From assembly GCF_003096675.1 (NCBI RefSeq), contig NZ_QEKW01000020.1, positions 1-64,000 of the forward strand: a DNA stretch of 64,000 nucleotides, written 5' to 3'. This DNA is from Actinomycetospora cinnamomea. GTDB taxonomy: Bacteria > Actinomycetota > Actinomycetes > Mycobacteriales > Pseudonocardiaceae. The position numbers and the translations under genes are program-made. Shown piece by piece: positions 10,392-18,843 of this stretch. The notes beneath the pieces were generated by a model. The model saw only the letters and a program-made list of their open reading frames with translations. It had not been told where the DNA came from and did no database searches. The first letter of the stretch is position 1, and every line of letters starts with the position of its first letter.

Positions 10392-11448
10392 GCCGGCGCA
10401 GCTCGTGGAAGAAGCCGTCGACGACGTGGAGGCCACCCCGGCGGGCGACGTCGTCGTAGACCCACCGGCCGAGCGCGACGTCGAGGACCCCGAGACCGAA
10501 CGGGGAGAAGATCGTGGTCCGGTCGCGCGGCGGTGTCACCCGCCCCGCCATGACGTCCGCGAGGGTGCCGAGCACGAACTCCCGGTGCCCGACCTGCTGC
10601 TCGGTCAGGTGCGGCGAGGTGTTCGCCCGCAGGCAGTGGTCGACGTCGTCGACGACGTTGGTCGATGCCAGCACGATCTCCGGGGAGAGATCGCGCAGCG
10701 AGACGTGCAGCACCAGCGGGTGGTGGTCGAACCAGGACGGGTCGTGCACGTGCGGCTCGCCGGCCACGGTCGCGAACACCACCAGGTCGCTGGACCGGAT
10801 CAGCGACTCGGCCGTGTCGTGCACCGTGATCCGCCCGCGCTCCCCGGCGCGCTCGAGGTGCCCGCGGAAGCCTGCGGCGCTCTCGGGCGACAGGTCGTGG
10901 ACCCCGACCTCGTCGGGGGCCCACCCGGTGCCCGCGAGGTAGGTGTGCACGAACCGGGCGATCAGCCCGGTGCCGATGAAGCCGACCCGGGTCGGCCGCG
11001 GTCCGCCACGGCCCAGGACGTCCGCGGCGAGCGCCGCCGACGCGGCCGTCCGTGCGGCGTTGATGATCGACGCCTCGAGGCAGGCGATCGGGTAGCCGCA
11101 GTCGTGGTCGTTCAGGATCAGCACCGCCGACGCCCGCGGGATCCCGGCGGCCACGTTCTCCGGGAAGCTCGACACCCATTTCAGGCCGTCGGTCCGGACG
11201 TCGCCCCCCACCGACGCGGGCAGGGCGATGATCCGCGAGGTGGGGCGGTCGGGGAAGCGCAGGAAGGACGACGGGGGGTTGACGGTGTCGCCGAGGTCGT
11301 GCAGCCGGTAGGTCTCCGCCACCAGGTCCACCACCTGGCGCTCGCGTCCCCGCAGCGCCTCCTCCACCTGCTGCCCGGTGATCACTGCGAACGGCGGGAC
11401 ACCGGTCGCGGGCCCGGGGGCGTCGGGGCGTGCATCGACGGCGGTCAC
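10384..11448 (-). CDS. sbnB: SbnB-like N-((2S)-2-amino-2-carboxyethyl)-L-glutamate dehydrogenase
   Basis: 354 aa, ornithine cyclodeaminase/mu-crystallin fold. The NAD-binding loop is GFIGTGLIARFVH. The SbnB-like regions LKWVSSFPEN, LILNDHDCGYPIACLEASIIN and VHVSLRDLSPEIV distinguish it from true cyclodeaminases. In staphyloferrin B synthesis SbnB oxidatively releases L-2,3-diaminopropionate and 2-oxoglutarate from the ACEGA intermediate made by SbnA. An SbnA partner sits at the other end of this operon. The GTG start overlaps the oxygenase stop (GTGA), so translation is coupled. The assignment rests on motifs and the SbnA pairing. Confidence 0.85.
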   Translation of the reverse strand: MTAVDARPDAPGPATGVPPFAVITGQQVEEALRGRERQVVDLVAETYRLHDLGDTVNPPSSFLRFPDRPTSRIIALPASVGGDVRTDGLKWVSSFPENVAAGIPRASAVLILNDHDCGYPIACLEASIINAARTAASAALAADVLGRGGPRPTRVGFIGTGLIARFVHTYLAGTGWAPDEVGVHDLSPESAAGFRGHLERAGERGRITVHDTAESLIRSSDLVVFATVAGEPHVHDPSWFDHHPLVLHVSLRDLSPEIVLASTNVVDDVDHCLRANTSPHLTEQQVGHREFVLGTLADVMAGRVTPPRDRTTIFSPFGLGVLDVALGRWVYDDVARRGGLHVVDGFFHELRRHG

Positions 11449-12446
11449 GTCGCGACCGCCGGGGCGACCGGGGCGACCTGGGTGACGTGCAGCGGGTCGG
11501 CCATGCCCACGAGCACCGACCGCGTCCCCCCGTAGGGCTCGCGGGCGTGCGCGGTGCGGACGTTGTCGACGAGCAGCAGGTCGCCGGGCTGCCACGGCTC
11601 GCGCCGGGTGTGCCGGTCGTAGACCTCGTTGATCAACGCGACGAGGTCCTCGGACACGGGCAAGCCGTCGCCGAAGCGGGTGGTGAACGGCAGCCCGTCC
11701 TCCCCGTACATCTCGACGAGGAACTCGTGGACCTCGGGGTCGAGGGTGTGCTCGTTGAGGAAGGCGATCTGGTTGAACCAGCACCGCACGCCGGTGACGG
11801 GGTGGCGCGCCACCGCCGGCCGCCGCTGCCGGGTGCGCAGCCCCCCGTCGTCCTGCCAGGCGAACTCGATGGCGTGGGTCCGGCAGTACTGCTCCACGGC
11901 GCGGGGGTCCTCGGTGCCGAACGCCTCGCTCCACGGCGCGCCGATGTCGTCGCCGTAGGTGCGGTCGAGCCGCCAGCCCTCCCGCTCGAAGCGGGCGACG
12001 AGATCGGCGGGCAGCGCCTCGAGGACCGCGGCGGCGTCGGCGATCGGGGTCGCGCCGCCCGTCTCGGGCGCGACGAGGCAGGCGAACATCATCGTGCCCG
12101 GGAACTGCAACCCGTAGCTCAGCTCGTGGTGCATGCACATCTGCTGGTGGGCCGGCCACTTCGTCGACGAGTACACCCCGCCCGGGTAGGGCTGCCGTGG
12201 TGCGAAGGCCTCCCGCTCGGGCAGGAGGCCACCGGGGGCCAGCCCGCGCAGCGCGGCACCCGCGTCGGCGTCGTCGCGCAGGCCGAGACCGCGCAGCAGC
12301 AGCGCCCCGTGGTGCACGACGGCCGCGCGCAGCGCGTCGCGGTGGCGCTCGACCCAGTCGACGGGGTCGCCGGCGGCGTCGACCGCCAGCTGTGGCGGCC
12401 GGCCGGGCGGCTCGGCGACGTCGAGGCCGTGATCGGGGTGGGGCAT
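11445..12446 (-). CDS. Fe(II)/2-oxoglutarate-dependent oxygenase (TauD/SyrP-like)
   Basis: 333 aa, clavaminate-synthase-like double-stranded beta-helix. The iron triad is visible as HxE in MHHELSY (H106, E108) and a distal histidine in VRTAHAREPY near residue 305; the 2-oxoglutarate-binding arginine lies in the following GTRSVLVG. The MHHELSY signature is typical of SyrP-like enzymes that hydroxylate amino acids on NRPS carriers. The start has a perfect AGGAG eight bases ahead. It lies between the NRPS and SbnB genes and probably tailors a carrier-bound or free amino acid; the substrate is unknown. Confidence 0.87.
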   Translation of the reverse strand: MPHPDHGLDVAEPPGRPPQLAVDAAGDPVDWVERHRDALRAAVVHHGALLLRGLGLRDDADAGAALRGLAPGGLLPEREAFAPRQPYPGGVYSSTKWPAHQQMCMHHELSYGLQFPGTMMFACLVAPETGGATPIADAAAVLEALPADLVARFEREGWRLDRTYGDDIGAPWSEAFGTEDPRAVEQYCRTHAIEFAWQDDGGLRTRQRRPAVARHPVTGVRCWFNQIAFLNEHTLDPEVHEFLVEMYGEDGLPFTTRFGDGLPVSEDLVALINEVYDRHTRREPWQPGDLLLVDNVRTAHAREPYGGTRSVLVGMADPLHVTQVAPVAPAVAT

Positions 12447-12469
12447 CGTGGTCTCCTCCGAAATGGTCG

Positions 12470-15400
12470 TCACGACGTGGGCACGAGATCGGCGGCGTGC
12501 AGGACGGCCCGGGCCGCGTCGGCCGGGCGGGTGCGCAGGAAGTGGTGGCCGCCGTGGTCGAGGACGTGCAGGGTGACGTCCTCGGCGACGAGCTCCCAGC
12601 CGCGGTGGTGCTCGACGAACCCCGCGGTGCTCGGGTCGTCGGCGGCCACGACGACGGTCACCGGGGTCGCGAGCCGGCCGGCCGGGGGGTGCTCGAGCAC
12701 GTCGACCAGGAAGGCGTGGGCGGCCTGGCAGTCGTGGCGGTAGGCGGCGGCCGACCGCTCGACACGCCGGGGGTCGAGCTCGGCCGCCACGCCACCGACG
12801 TCGTGGTGGCCCGCCAGACGCACGGCGATCTCGGCGTCGGTGCGCGCGTCCAGCTCCGCGGCGTCCCGCCGGCGGGCGGCCACCGTGCCGAGCAGCTGGG
12901 CGCCGAGCACGACCCGGCGGGCCGGGACCCCGCGCGCCTCGAGCCGCCGGGCCACGGCCAGGGCGACCGCGGCGCCGGACGAGTGGCCCCAGAGCAGGAC
13001 GTCGGGCAGGGCGCGCTCGACGATCTCGCCCGCGACCCGGTCGGCGACCTCGGCGAGCGGGACGAACGGCTCGTCGTCGACGGTCGGGTCGTGCCCCGGC
13101 AGCTCGACGGCGTGCACGGCGAGCCCGGTCCCCCGCAGCCCGGTCGCCAGGGGCCGGAAGGACACGGCGTGCCCGCCGGCGGGCGGGATCCCGACGACCG
13201 TGCCGCGGGCGGGCCCGTCGGACTCGGCGAGCGCCTGGATCAGCCCCGTGCTCGCGGCGGCCCGCCCGTCCATCAGGGCCGCGAGGTCGGCGAGGACCGG
13301 GTGGCGGGTGATGTCGGTGAGCGAGACCTCCTTGCCCAGCCGCACCGCCATCTTCACGGCGAGCAGCGACGAGCCGCCGCGGTCGAAGAAGTGGTCGTCG
13401 CGCCCGACCGCGTCCTCGTCGACCCCGAGCAGCGGCGCCCACACCGCGGCGAGGCGGTGCTCGGTCGCCGTGCGCGGTGCCGCCCGGTCCGGCCCGCCGG
13501 TGCCGAGCTCGTCGGCGAGGGCGGTCAGCGCCTTGCGGTCGATCTTGCCGTTGCCCGTGAGCGGGAGCGTCTCGCGGTGGTGCAGCACCGCCGGGACCAT
13601 GTAGCCCGGCAGCGAGGCGCCGAGGGTCGCCCGCAGCGTCTCGGTCGCGATCGGTCGTGAGCCGCTGTAGAAGCCGACCAGCTGCTTGCCGCGGCCCGGG
13701 GCCTCGGAGACGACGACGGCGCCGTCGCGGACGCCCGGCACGCGCAGCAGGGCGTTCTCCACCTCGCCCATCTCGATCCGGAAGCCGGAGATCTTCACCT
13801 GGTGGTCGCGGCGGCCGAGGAAGTCGAGCTTGCCGTCGGGCAGCCACCGTCCGCGGTCACCGCTGCGGTAGAGCCGCTCGCCGGGGCGCCGCGGGTCGGG
13901 GACGAACGCCCGCGCCGTCCTCTCGGGGTCGTTGACGTAGCCGCGACCGACGCAGACGCCCGAGAAGACGATCTCCCCGGGGGCGCCGAGCGGCACCGGG
14001 GACAGGTGCTCGTCGACGACGCGGACACCGACGTTGGCCACGGCCGGCCCGAGCGGGACCCGCTCGTGGTCGGGAACCCCGTGCAGGACCTCGTGGTTGG
14101 TGTCGTCCGAGGTCTCGGTGAGCCCGTAGGCGTTGACCAGCGGGATGTCGGGACGCACCGCGAACCACCGGGCGACGAGCTCCTTCTTCAGGGCCTCGCC
14201 GGTCACCGCGACGCAGCGCAGGTCGGGCAGGTCGACCGGGTGCTCCTCGAGGAAGGAGACGACGACGTCGAGGTAGGAGGGGACGATCTGCAGCACGCCC
14301 ACCCGGCGCCGCGCGACCAGGTCGACGAACCGGGGGACGTCGAGGACGATCTCCTGCTCGACGAGGAGGGTGGTGCCGCCCACCACCAGCGCCGACACCA
14401 GCTGCCACAGGGAGATGTCGAAGCACTGCGGCGCGGTCTGGGCGACGACGGTGCCCTCGGTGATCCCCAGGTCCTCGATCTTGACGAGGACGTGGTTGAG
14501 CATCCCCGCGTGCTCGCACATCGCGCCCTTCGGCTCGCCCGTGGACCCGGAGGTGAAGTAGAGGTAGGCGAGCTGGCCGGCCGTGACGGCCGGGCGGCCG
14601 CACGCAGGGTCGGCGGTGTGGTCCCCCGCGTGGCCATCGGCCAGCGCGTCCTCGACGAGCAGCCGCTGCACCCCGTCGAGGTCGTCCAGCGCCACGTCGA
14701 GGGTCTCTTTGCTCCCGTCCTCGGTGAGGACGAGGCGGCAGCCGGCGCGCCGGAGGACGGTGCCGATGCGGTCGGCGGGGAAGTGCGGCTCGATCGGCAG
14801 GTAGGCGCCGCCCGCCGCCATGACGCCCAGCACGGCGGCCGCCCAGCCGAGGGTGCGCTCGGTGACGACGGCGACGACGTCCTCGCGCCGCAGTCCGCGC
14901 GCCAGCAGGGCGCGCGCGACGCGGTCGACGCGGTCGTCGAGCTCCCCGTAGGTCCACCGGTCGGCTCCGCGCACGAGGGCGACGGCGTCCGGTCGGGCCC
15001 GCGCGCGGTCGCGGACGAGGTCGTGCAGACGGCGGTCGGGCCGGGGGACGCGCGGGCCCGCGAGGCCGTCGAGCTGCACCCGGAGCTCGGCGGGACCCAC
15101 CAGGCCGTAGCGGGTGGGAGCCGCGTCGGGATCGCCGACGAGCTGGCGCAGTGCGGTGAGGTGGTAGCCCGCGATGCGGGCCGCGGCGTCGGCGTCGAGC
15201 ACGTCCGCGCGGTGGCGCACGCGCAGCACACCCCCGATCGGGCCGGCGACCCGCAGCAGGGTGCGGTCGTCGAGGTCGGCATCGCCGCCGGTGGGGTCCA
15301 GCACGCTCTCGGGCCACCCGCCCGCGAGCTCGGGATCACGGCGCAGCTCGTCGAGCGCCTCGGCGTCGCGGTCCCGCGCGTCGGCGGCTGCCGCGCCGGC

Positions 15401-15727
15401 GGCGGCCATGAGCTCCCGCCAGGACACCACGGTGACGTCGAGACGGCAGGGCCGCGGGGGAGCGCCCGCCGTGGGGGCGAGCCCGGTGACGACCTCGTCC
15501 TCACCGGTCAGAGCGGCGAGCACGCGGGCGTGGGCGGCCAGCACCACGGCCTCGACGGGCACCCCGGCCGCCGCCGCGAGGTGGCGCACCCCCTCCGCGA
15601 GGTCGTCGGGGACCGCCGCGACGTGCACCGCGGTCGAGGCGACGGGATCGCGGCTCCATCGGGGCAGGCGCTCGGTGCCACGGGCCAGGACACCTCGCCA
15701 GTGGGTGCGGTCGATCTGCGTCGTCAT
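12470..15727 (-). CDS. NRPS module: truncated condensation-like region, A, T and thioesterase domains
   Basis: 1085 aa. Residues 1-220 look like the C-terminal lobe of a condensation domain, but the HHxxxDG catalytic motif is missing. The adenylation domain (about 235-740) has the core motifs LYFTSGSTGEPKG, NAYGLTETS, YRSGDRGRW and NGKIDRKAL. Aligning by eye to PheA gives the pocket residues D-I-W-Q-A-T-A-D-D-K, with a strongly acidic end. The carrier domain (about 770-840) has FFDRGGSSLLAVKM with the phosphopantetheine serine. The C-terminal type I thioesterase has GHSSG and a late histidine (DHGGHHF). The ATG overlaps the stop of the preceding membrane protein (ATGA). It activates one amino acid, likely diaminopropionate by context. 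Confidence 0.93.
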   Translation of the reverse strand: MTTQIDRTHWRGVLARGTERLPRWSRDPVASTAVHVAAVPDDLAEGVRHLAAAAGVPVEAVVLAAHARVLAALTGEDEVVTGLAPTAGAPPRPCRLDVTVVSWRELMAAAGAAAADARDRDAEALDELRRDPELAGGWPESVLDPTGGDADLDDRTLLRVAGPIGGVLRVRHRADVLDADAAARIAGYHLTALRQLVGDPDAAPTRYGLVGPAELRVQLDGLAGPRVPRPDRRLHDLVRDRARARPDAVALVRGADRWTYGELDDRVDRVARALLARGLRREDVVAVVTERTLGWAAAVLGVMAAGGAYLPIEPHFPADRIGTVLRRAGCRLVLTEDGSKETLDVALDDLDGVQRLLVEDALADGHAGDHTADPACGRPAVTAGQLAYLYFTSGSTGEPKGAMCEHAGMLNHVLVKIEDLGITEGTVVAQTAPQCFDISLWQLVSALVVGGTTLLVEQEIVLDVPRFVDLVARRRVGVLQIVPSYLDVVVSFLEEHPVDLPDLRCVAVTGEALKKELVARWFAVRPDIPLVNAYGLTETSDDTNHEVLHGVPDHERVPLGPAVANVGVRVVDEHLSPVPLGAPGEIVFSGVCVGRGYVNDPERTARAFVPDPRRPGERLYRSGDRGRWLPDGKLDFLGRRDHQVKISGFRIEMGEVENALLRVPGVRDGAVVVSEAPGRGKQLVGFYSGSRPIATETLRATLGASLPGYMVPAVLHHRETLPLTGNGKIDRKALTALADELGTGGPDRAAPRTATEHRLAAVWAPLLGVDEDAVGRDDHFFDRGGSSLLAVKMAVRLGKEVSLTDITRHPVLADLAALMDGRAAASTGLIQALAESDGPARGTVVGIPPAGGHAVSFRPLATGLRGTGLAVHAVELPGHDPTVDDEPFVPLAEVADRVAGEIVERALPDVLLWGHSSGAAVALAVARRLEARGVPARRVVLGAQLLGTVAARRRDAAELDARTDAEIAVRLAGHHDVGGVAAELDPRRVERSAAAYRHDCQAAHAFLVDVLEHPPAGRLATPVTVVVAADDPSTAGFVEHHRGWELVAEDVTLHVLDHGGHHFLRTRPADAARAVLHAADLVPTS

Positions 15728-18700
15728 GCCCGTCCCTCCGTCCTCGCGGCCGCGGGGGCCCGGTAGCCCACCGTCTGGGTCTCGGCCATCTCGCGCGCCG
15801 GGTTGCCGCCCCACCGCTCGCCCGGGGGGACCTCCTCGCCCTTCATGAGGAAGGAGTCCGTGGCGAGGACCGCGCCGTCGCCGATCGTCGTGCCGTAGTG
15901 GATGAAGGCGCCGACACCGAAGGTGGCGCGCGCCCCGATCACGATGTGCTCGGACTTGAAGGCGCCGTCCTCCTGCGAGTGGCACTGCAGCACGACGCCC
16001 TCGTTGAACGTGCACTCGTCGCCGATGGTGGTGAAGGCGCGCTCGGTGAGGCTTGCGCCGTCGTCGAACACACGAGCGCCGATGCGGACGCCGAGCATCC
16101 GCCAGACCAGGTTCTTGTAGGGCGTGCCGTTGAACAGCGCCACCCAGGTGGGCAGGGCGACCTTCCAGTACCGCTCGTGGCGCCAGAAGTCGGGGTCGTA
16201 GATCGAGCGGCCCTCCGGGGCCCGGCACATCAGCGGCCTCACGCTGCGCTCGACCAGCACCAGGCACAGCGTCCCCAGCACGAAGATCAACAACTGCCCG
16301 GCGAGCATCTCCAGGGCTCCGACCTTGACGGGCACCGACGCGACGCACGCCACGAGCGCCGCCATGACGAGGACGAGCCACCACCCGACGAGCAGGTACA
16401 GCGCCATCGTCACCGCGTTGTGCCGGTTCTTGGCCGACAGGCCCCGGGCGAGCTCCTCGGGGGCGAGGTCGAGGGCGCTGTCGCGGGCGACCGTGCGCGG
16501 GATCTCGAAGCTCGGCGAGCCCAGGAGCCCGACGCCCTCACGCACCGGGCCGTCGACCGGGATCATCACCTTCGTCCCGAGCAGGCAGTCGTCACCGGTC
16601 CGGCCCTGCACGGGGTAGTGGATCCGGTTGCCGAGGAAGTTGCGCGCGCCGATCGCCGTGGGCGAGACCCGGAACGACGTGGCGGACAGGTCCGCGTTCA
16701 TCACCGAGAGGCCGTCCGCGACGACGGTGCCGCTGCCGACCCGGGTGAGGAACGGGTTCTCGTGCTTGTTCAGCATCCCGAAGTTCGACCCGGTCTGCAC
16801 CAGGGGCCGCATCCGGTAGCCGACCCGGCCGAGGTAATGGGCGATGGCCGAGCTGTCGCCGAACAGGTAGGTGAAGGCCGGGACGTTGCTCAGCGCGGCG
16901 ACCGTGCGGTGCTGCCAGAAGCGCAGGCCGTAGAGGGGATACACGCGGTCGGCGCGGAGCCCGAGCGCGAACAGCCGGGGCAGCGTGGTCACCAGCAGCA
17001 GGCCCACGAGCAGGAGCCCGAAGACCATGATCACCGAGACGATGCCGGTCTCGATCCAGAACAGCCGGTTGGTCAGCGTTCCGGGTCCGGGCTCGATGAG
17101 GACCCGGAGCTGGGGGATCTCCAGGATCAGCAGTGCCGAGAGGCCGGCGGCAACGGGCAGCACCACGGCGAGCAGGACGGCGAGGGTGACCAGCGAGTAG
17201 AGGACCTTGCGCAGCGCCCCGCAGCGCATCGGCGGGACCCTCGGATAGGTCGTGTCGGTGGGCCGGGCGGGCGAGCCATGCCAGGTCGTCCCGGCGGGTA
17301 CGGCCTGCCCCCGGTGCAGCGTGGAGCTGTGACCCACCGTCGCGCCGTCGCCGACGGCCGTGTCGATGTCGAGCACGACGTTCTCGCCGACCAGCGCGTC
17401 GCGCCCGATGGTGACCGGCCCGGTCTGGATGCGGCCGTCGTGCGCCCGGTAGCACGAGAGGTAGGTGTCCTTGCGGACGACCGCGCCGGTGCCCACGGTC
17501 AGCAGGTCGGTGCAGACCGGCACGTGCCCGGTGAGCAGCACCGTGCCCCGGCCGATGCGGGCGCCCAGCGCGCGGAGGTAGAGCGGGAAGAGGGGGGTCC
17601 CGGCGAAGAGCACCAGCGGGTTGGAGCGCACGAGGATCTTGACGATCCACAGCCGCAGGTAGGTCGCGCCCCAGACCGGGAACTCGCGGGGCCGCCAGCG
17701 CCCGATGATCAGCCACTTCAGCGCGATCGGGAGCACCGACAGGGCGGTGAAGGCGAAGGCGCCGACGGCGACCGACCGCAGGTAGAGGTGGAGCTCGTCC
17801 GGAGCGGCCGCGAGCCACTCGAAGGCCCAGGTGACGATGATCGCCGCGACGTAGGTGTACCCGAGGAAGAACAGCAGCTGCGCGGCGCCGCACAGGACGT
17901 AGGCGAGCCGCCCGGCCCGGGGGACGGGCGCCGCGGCCGGCGGGGGCGCGGGAGGCACTGGCACCAGGGCGGCCGAGGGCCGTGGTGCGGGGACGGTTGT
18001 GTCGGCCGGTGCGGGGGTGGGGGCGAGGGCGGTGGCCAGGGCGGTGAGGGTGGGGTGGGTGTAGACGTCCTGCATGGCGACCGACGGCAGGTCGGGGTGT
18101 TTGCGGACCCGGGCGCAGAAGCGGGCCATGACCATGGAGTCGGCGCCGAGGTCGTCGAAGACGTGGGCGTCGGGGTCGACGTGGTCGCGTTCGAGGACGC
18201 CGGCGAGGACCTCGCCCAGCTGCGCCCGGAGGCGTGCAGGCGCGGCGTCGGCCGGGGCGGGGGCCAGCGCGGGTGCGGGGGCGAGGGCGGTGGCCAGGGC
18301 GGTGAGGGTGGGGTGGGTGTAGACGTCCTGCATCGCGATCGAGGGCAGGTCGGGGTGTTTGCGGACCCGGGCGCAGAAGCGGGCCATGACCATGGAGTCG
18401 GCGCCGAGGTCGTCGAAGACGTGGGCGTCGGGGTCGACGTGGTCGCGTTCGAGGACGCCGGCGAGGACCTCGCCGAGCTGCACCCGGAGGTGCTCGGATG
18501 CCGGTGTGGGAAGCGGCCGGACGGTCGAGGCCGGACGTGAGGACAGCGGTACCAGCACCCGCGGGCGTGGCGCCGGAACGATCGGTAGCCGTTCGGTCGG
18601 GGGGTCGGGGACGGCGATGGCCGTCGTGACCGCGTCGAGGGCCACGGTGCGCGCGTCGCCACCCGGCGGCGGACCGGGCGGGGCCGCCGCCGGGCGCACC

Positions 18701-18822
18701 GCCCCGGCGCCCGGCGCCGACACCGCCCGATGCCGCCCCGCCGAGGGGGCGAACGTCATGGAGCGGAGCGGTCGGGTGCGTCCGTCGGTGCCGGCGCGTG
18801 GGGTCTGCACCGGAGGTGTCAT
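15724..18822 (-). CDS. Tandem-carrier, Pls-like membrane condensation protein (NRPS terminal-domain family)
   Basis: 1032 aa. After about 110 disordered Pro/Ala residues come two almost identical carrier domains (about 112-180 and 198-266), each with DDLGADSMVMARF and serines S143 and S229. Then six transmembrane helices in three pairs separate three soluble left-handed beta-helix domains (hexapeptide stretches such as IGRDALVGENVVLD, IGARNFLGNRIHYPVQ and IGARATFGVGAFIHYGTTIGD). This six-helix/three-domain plan is that of the C-terminal half of epsilon-poly-L-lysine synthase (TIGR02353-type NRPS terminal domain). No adenylation domain is fused, so the carriers must be loaded in trans, presumably by the neighbouring A domain. 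It lies 21 bases after the SbnA gene. Membrane-bound polymerisation is inference. Confidence 0.88.
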   Translation of the reverse strand: MTPPVQTPRAGTDGRTRPLRSMTFAPSAGRHRAVSAPGAGAVRPAAAPPGPPPGGDARTVALDAVTTAIAVPDPPTERLPIVPAPRPRVLVPLSSRPASTVRPLPTPASEHLRVQLGEVLAGVLERDHVDPDAHVFDDLGADSMVMARFCARVRKHPDLPSIAMQDVYTHPTLTALATALAPAPALAPAPADAAPARLRAQLGEVLAGVLERDHVDPDAHVFDDLGADSMVMARFCARVRKHPDLPSVAMQDVYTHPTLTALATALAPTPAPADTTVPAPRPSAALVPVPPAPPPAAAPVPRAGRLAYVLCGAAQLLFFLGYTYVAAIIVTWAFEWLAAAPDELHLYLRSVAVGAFAFTALSVLPIALKWLIIGRWRPREFPVWGATYLRLWIVKILVRSNPLVLFAGTPLFPLYLRALGARIGRGTVLLTGHVPVCTDLLTVGTGAVVRKDTYLSCYRAHDGRIQTGPVTIGRDALVGENVVLDIDTAVGDGATVGHSSTLHRGQAVPAGTTWHGSPARPTDTTYPRVPPMRCGALRKVLYSLVTLAVLLAVVLPVAAGLSALLILEIPQLRVLIEPGPGTLTNRLFWIETGIVSVIMVFGLLLVGLLLVTTLPRLFALGLRADRVYPLYGLRFWQHRTVAALSNVPAFTYLFGDSSAIAHYLGRVGYRMRPLVQTGSNFGMLNKHENPFLTRVGSGTVVADGLSVMNADLSATSFRVSPTAIGARNFLGNRIHYPVQGRTGDDCLLGTKVMIPVDGPVREGVGLLGSPSFEIPRTVARDSALDLAPEELARGLSAKNRHNAVTMALYLLVGWWLVLVMAALVACVASVPVKVGALEMLAGQLLIFVLGTLCLVLVERSVRPLMCRAPEGRSIYDPDFWRHERYWKVALPTWVALFNGTPYKNLVWRMLGVRIGARVFDDGASLTERAFTTIGDECTFNEGVVLQCHSQEDGAFKSEHIVIGARATFGVGAFIHYGTTIGDGAVLATDSFLMKGEEVPPGERWGGNPAREMAETQTVGYRAPAAARTEGRA
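18021..18230. repeat. Carrier-domain tandem repeat, copy 2 of the protein
   Basis: 210 bases nearly identical to 18279-18488 at an offset of 258 bases (86 codons). It encodes the second carrier domain. The few differences include the codons for PSVAMQD versus PSIAMQD. The near-identity, also at third codon positions, shows a recent in-frame duplication or gene conversion. Confidence 0.9.
18279..18488. repeat. Carrier-domain tandem repeat, copy 1 of the protein
   Basis: First carrier domain of the tandem pair, with the copy at 18021-18230. The linker between them is Ala/Pro-rich. Confidence 0.9.
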
Positions 18823-18843
18823 CAGCCGTGTCCTCGGCGTCGA

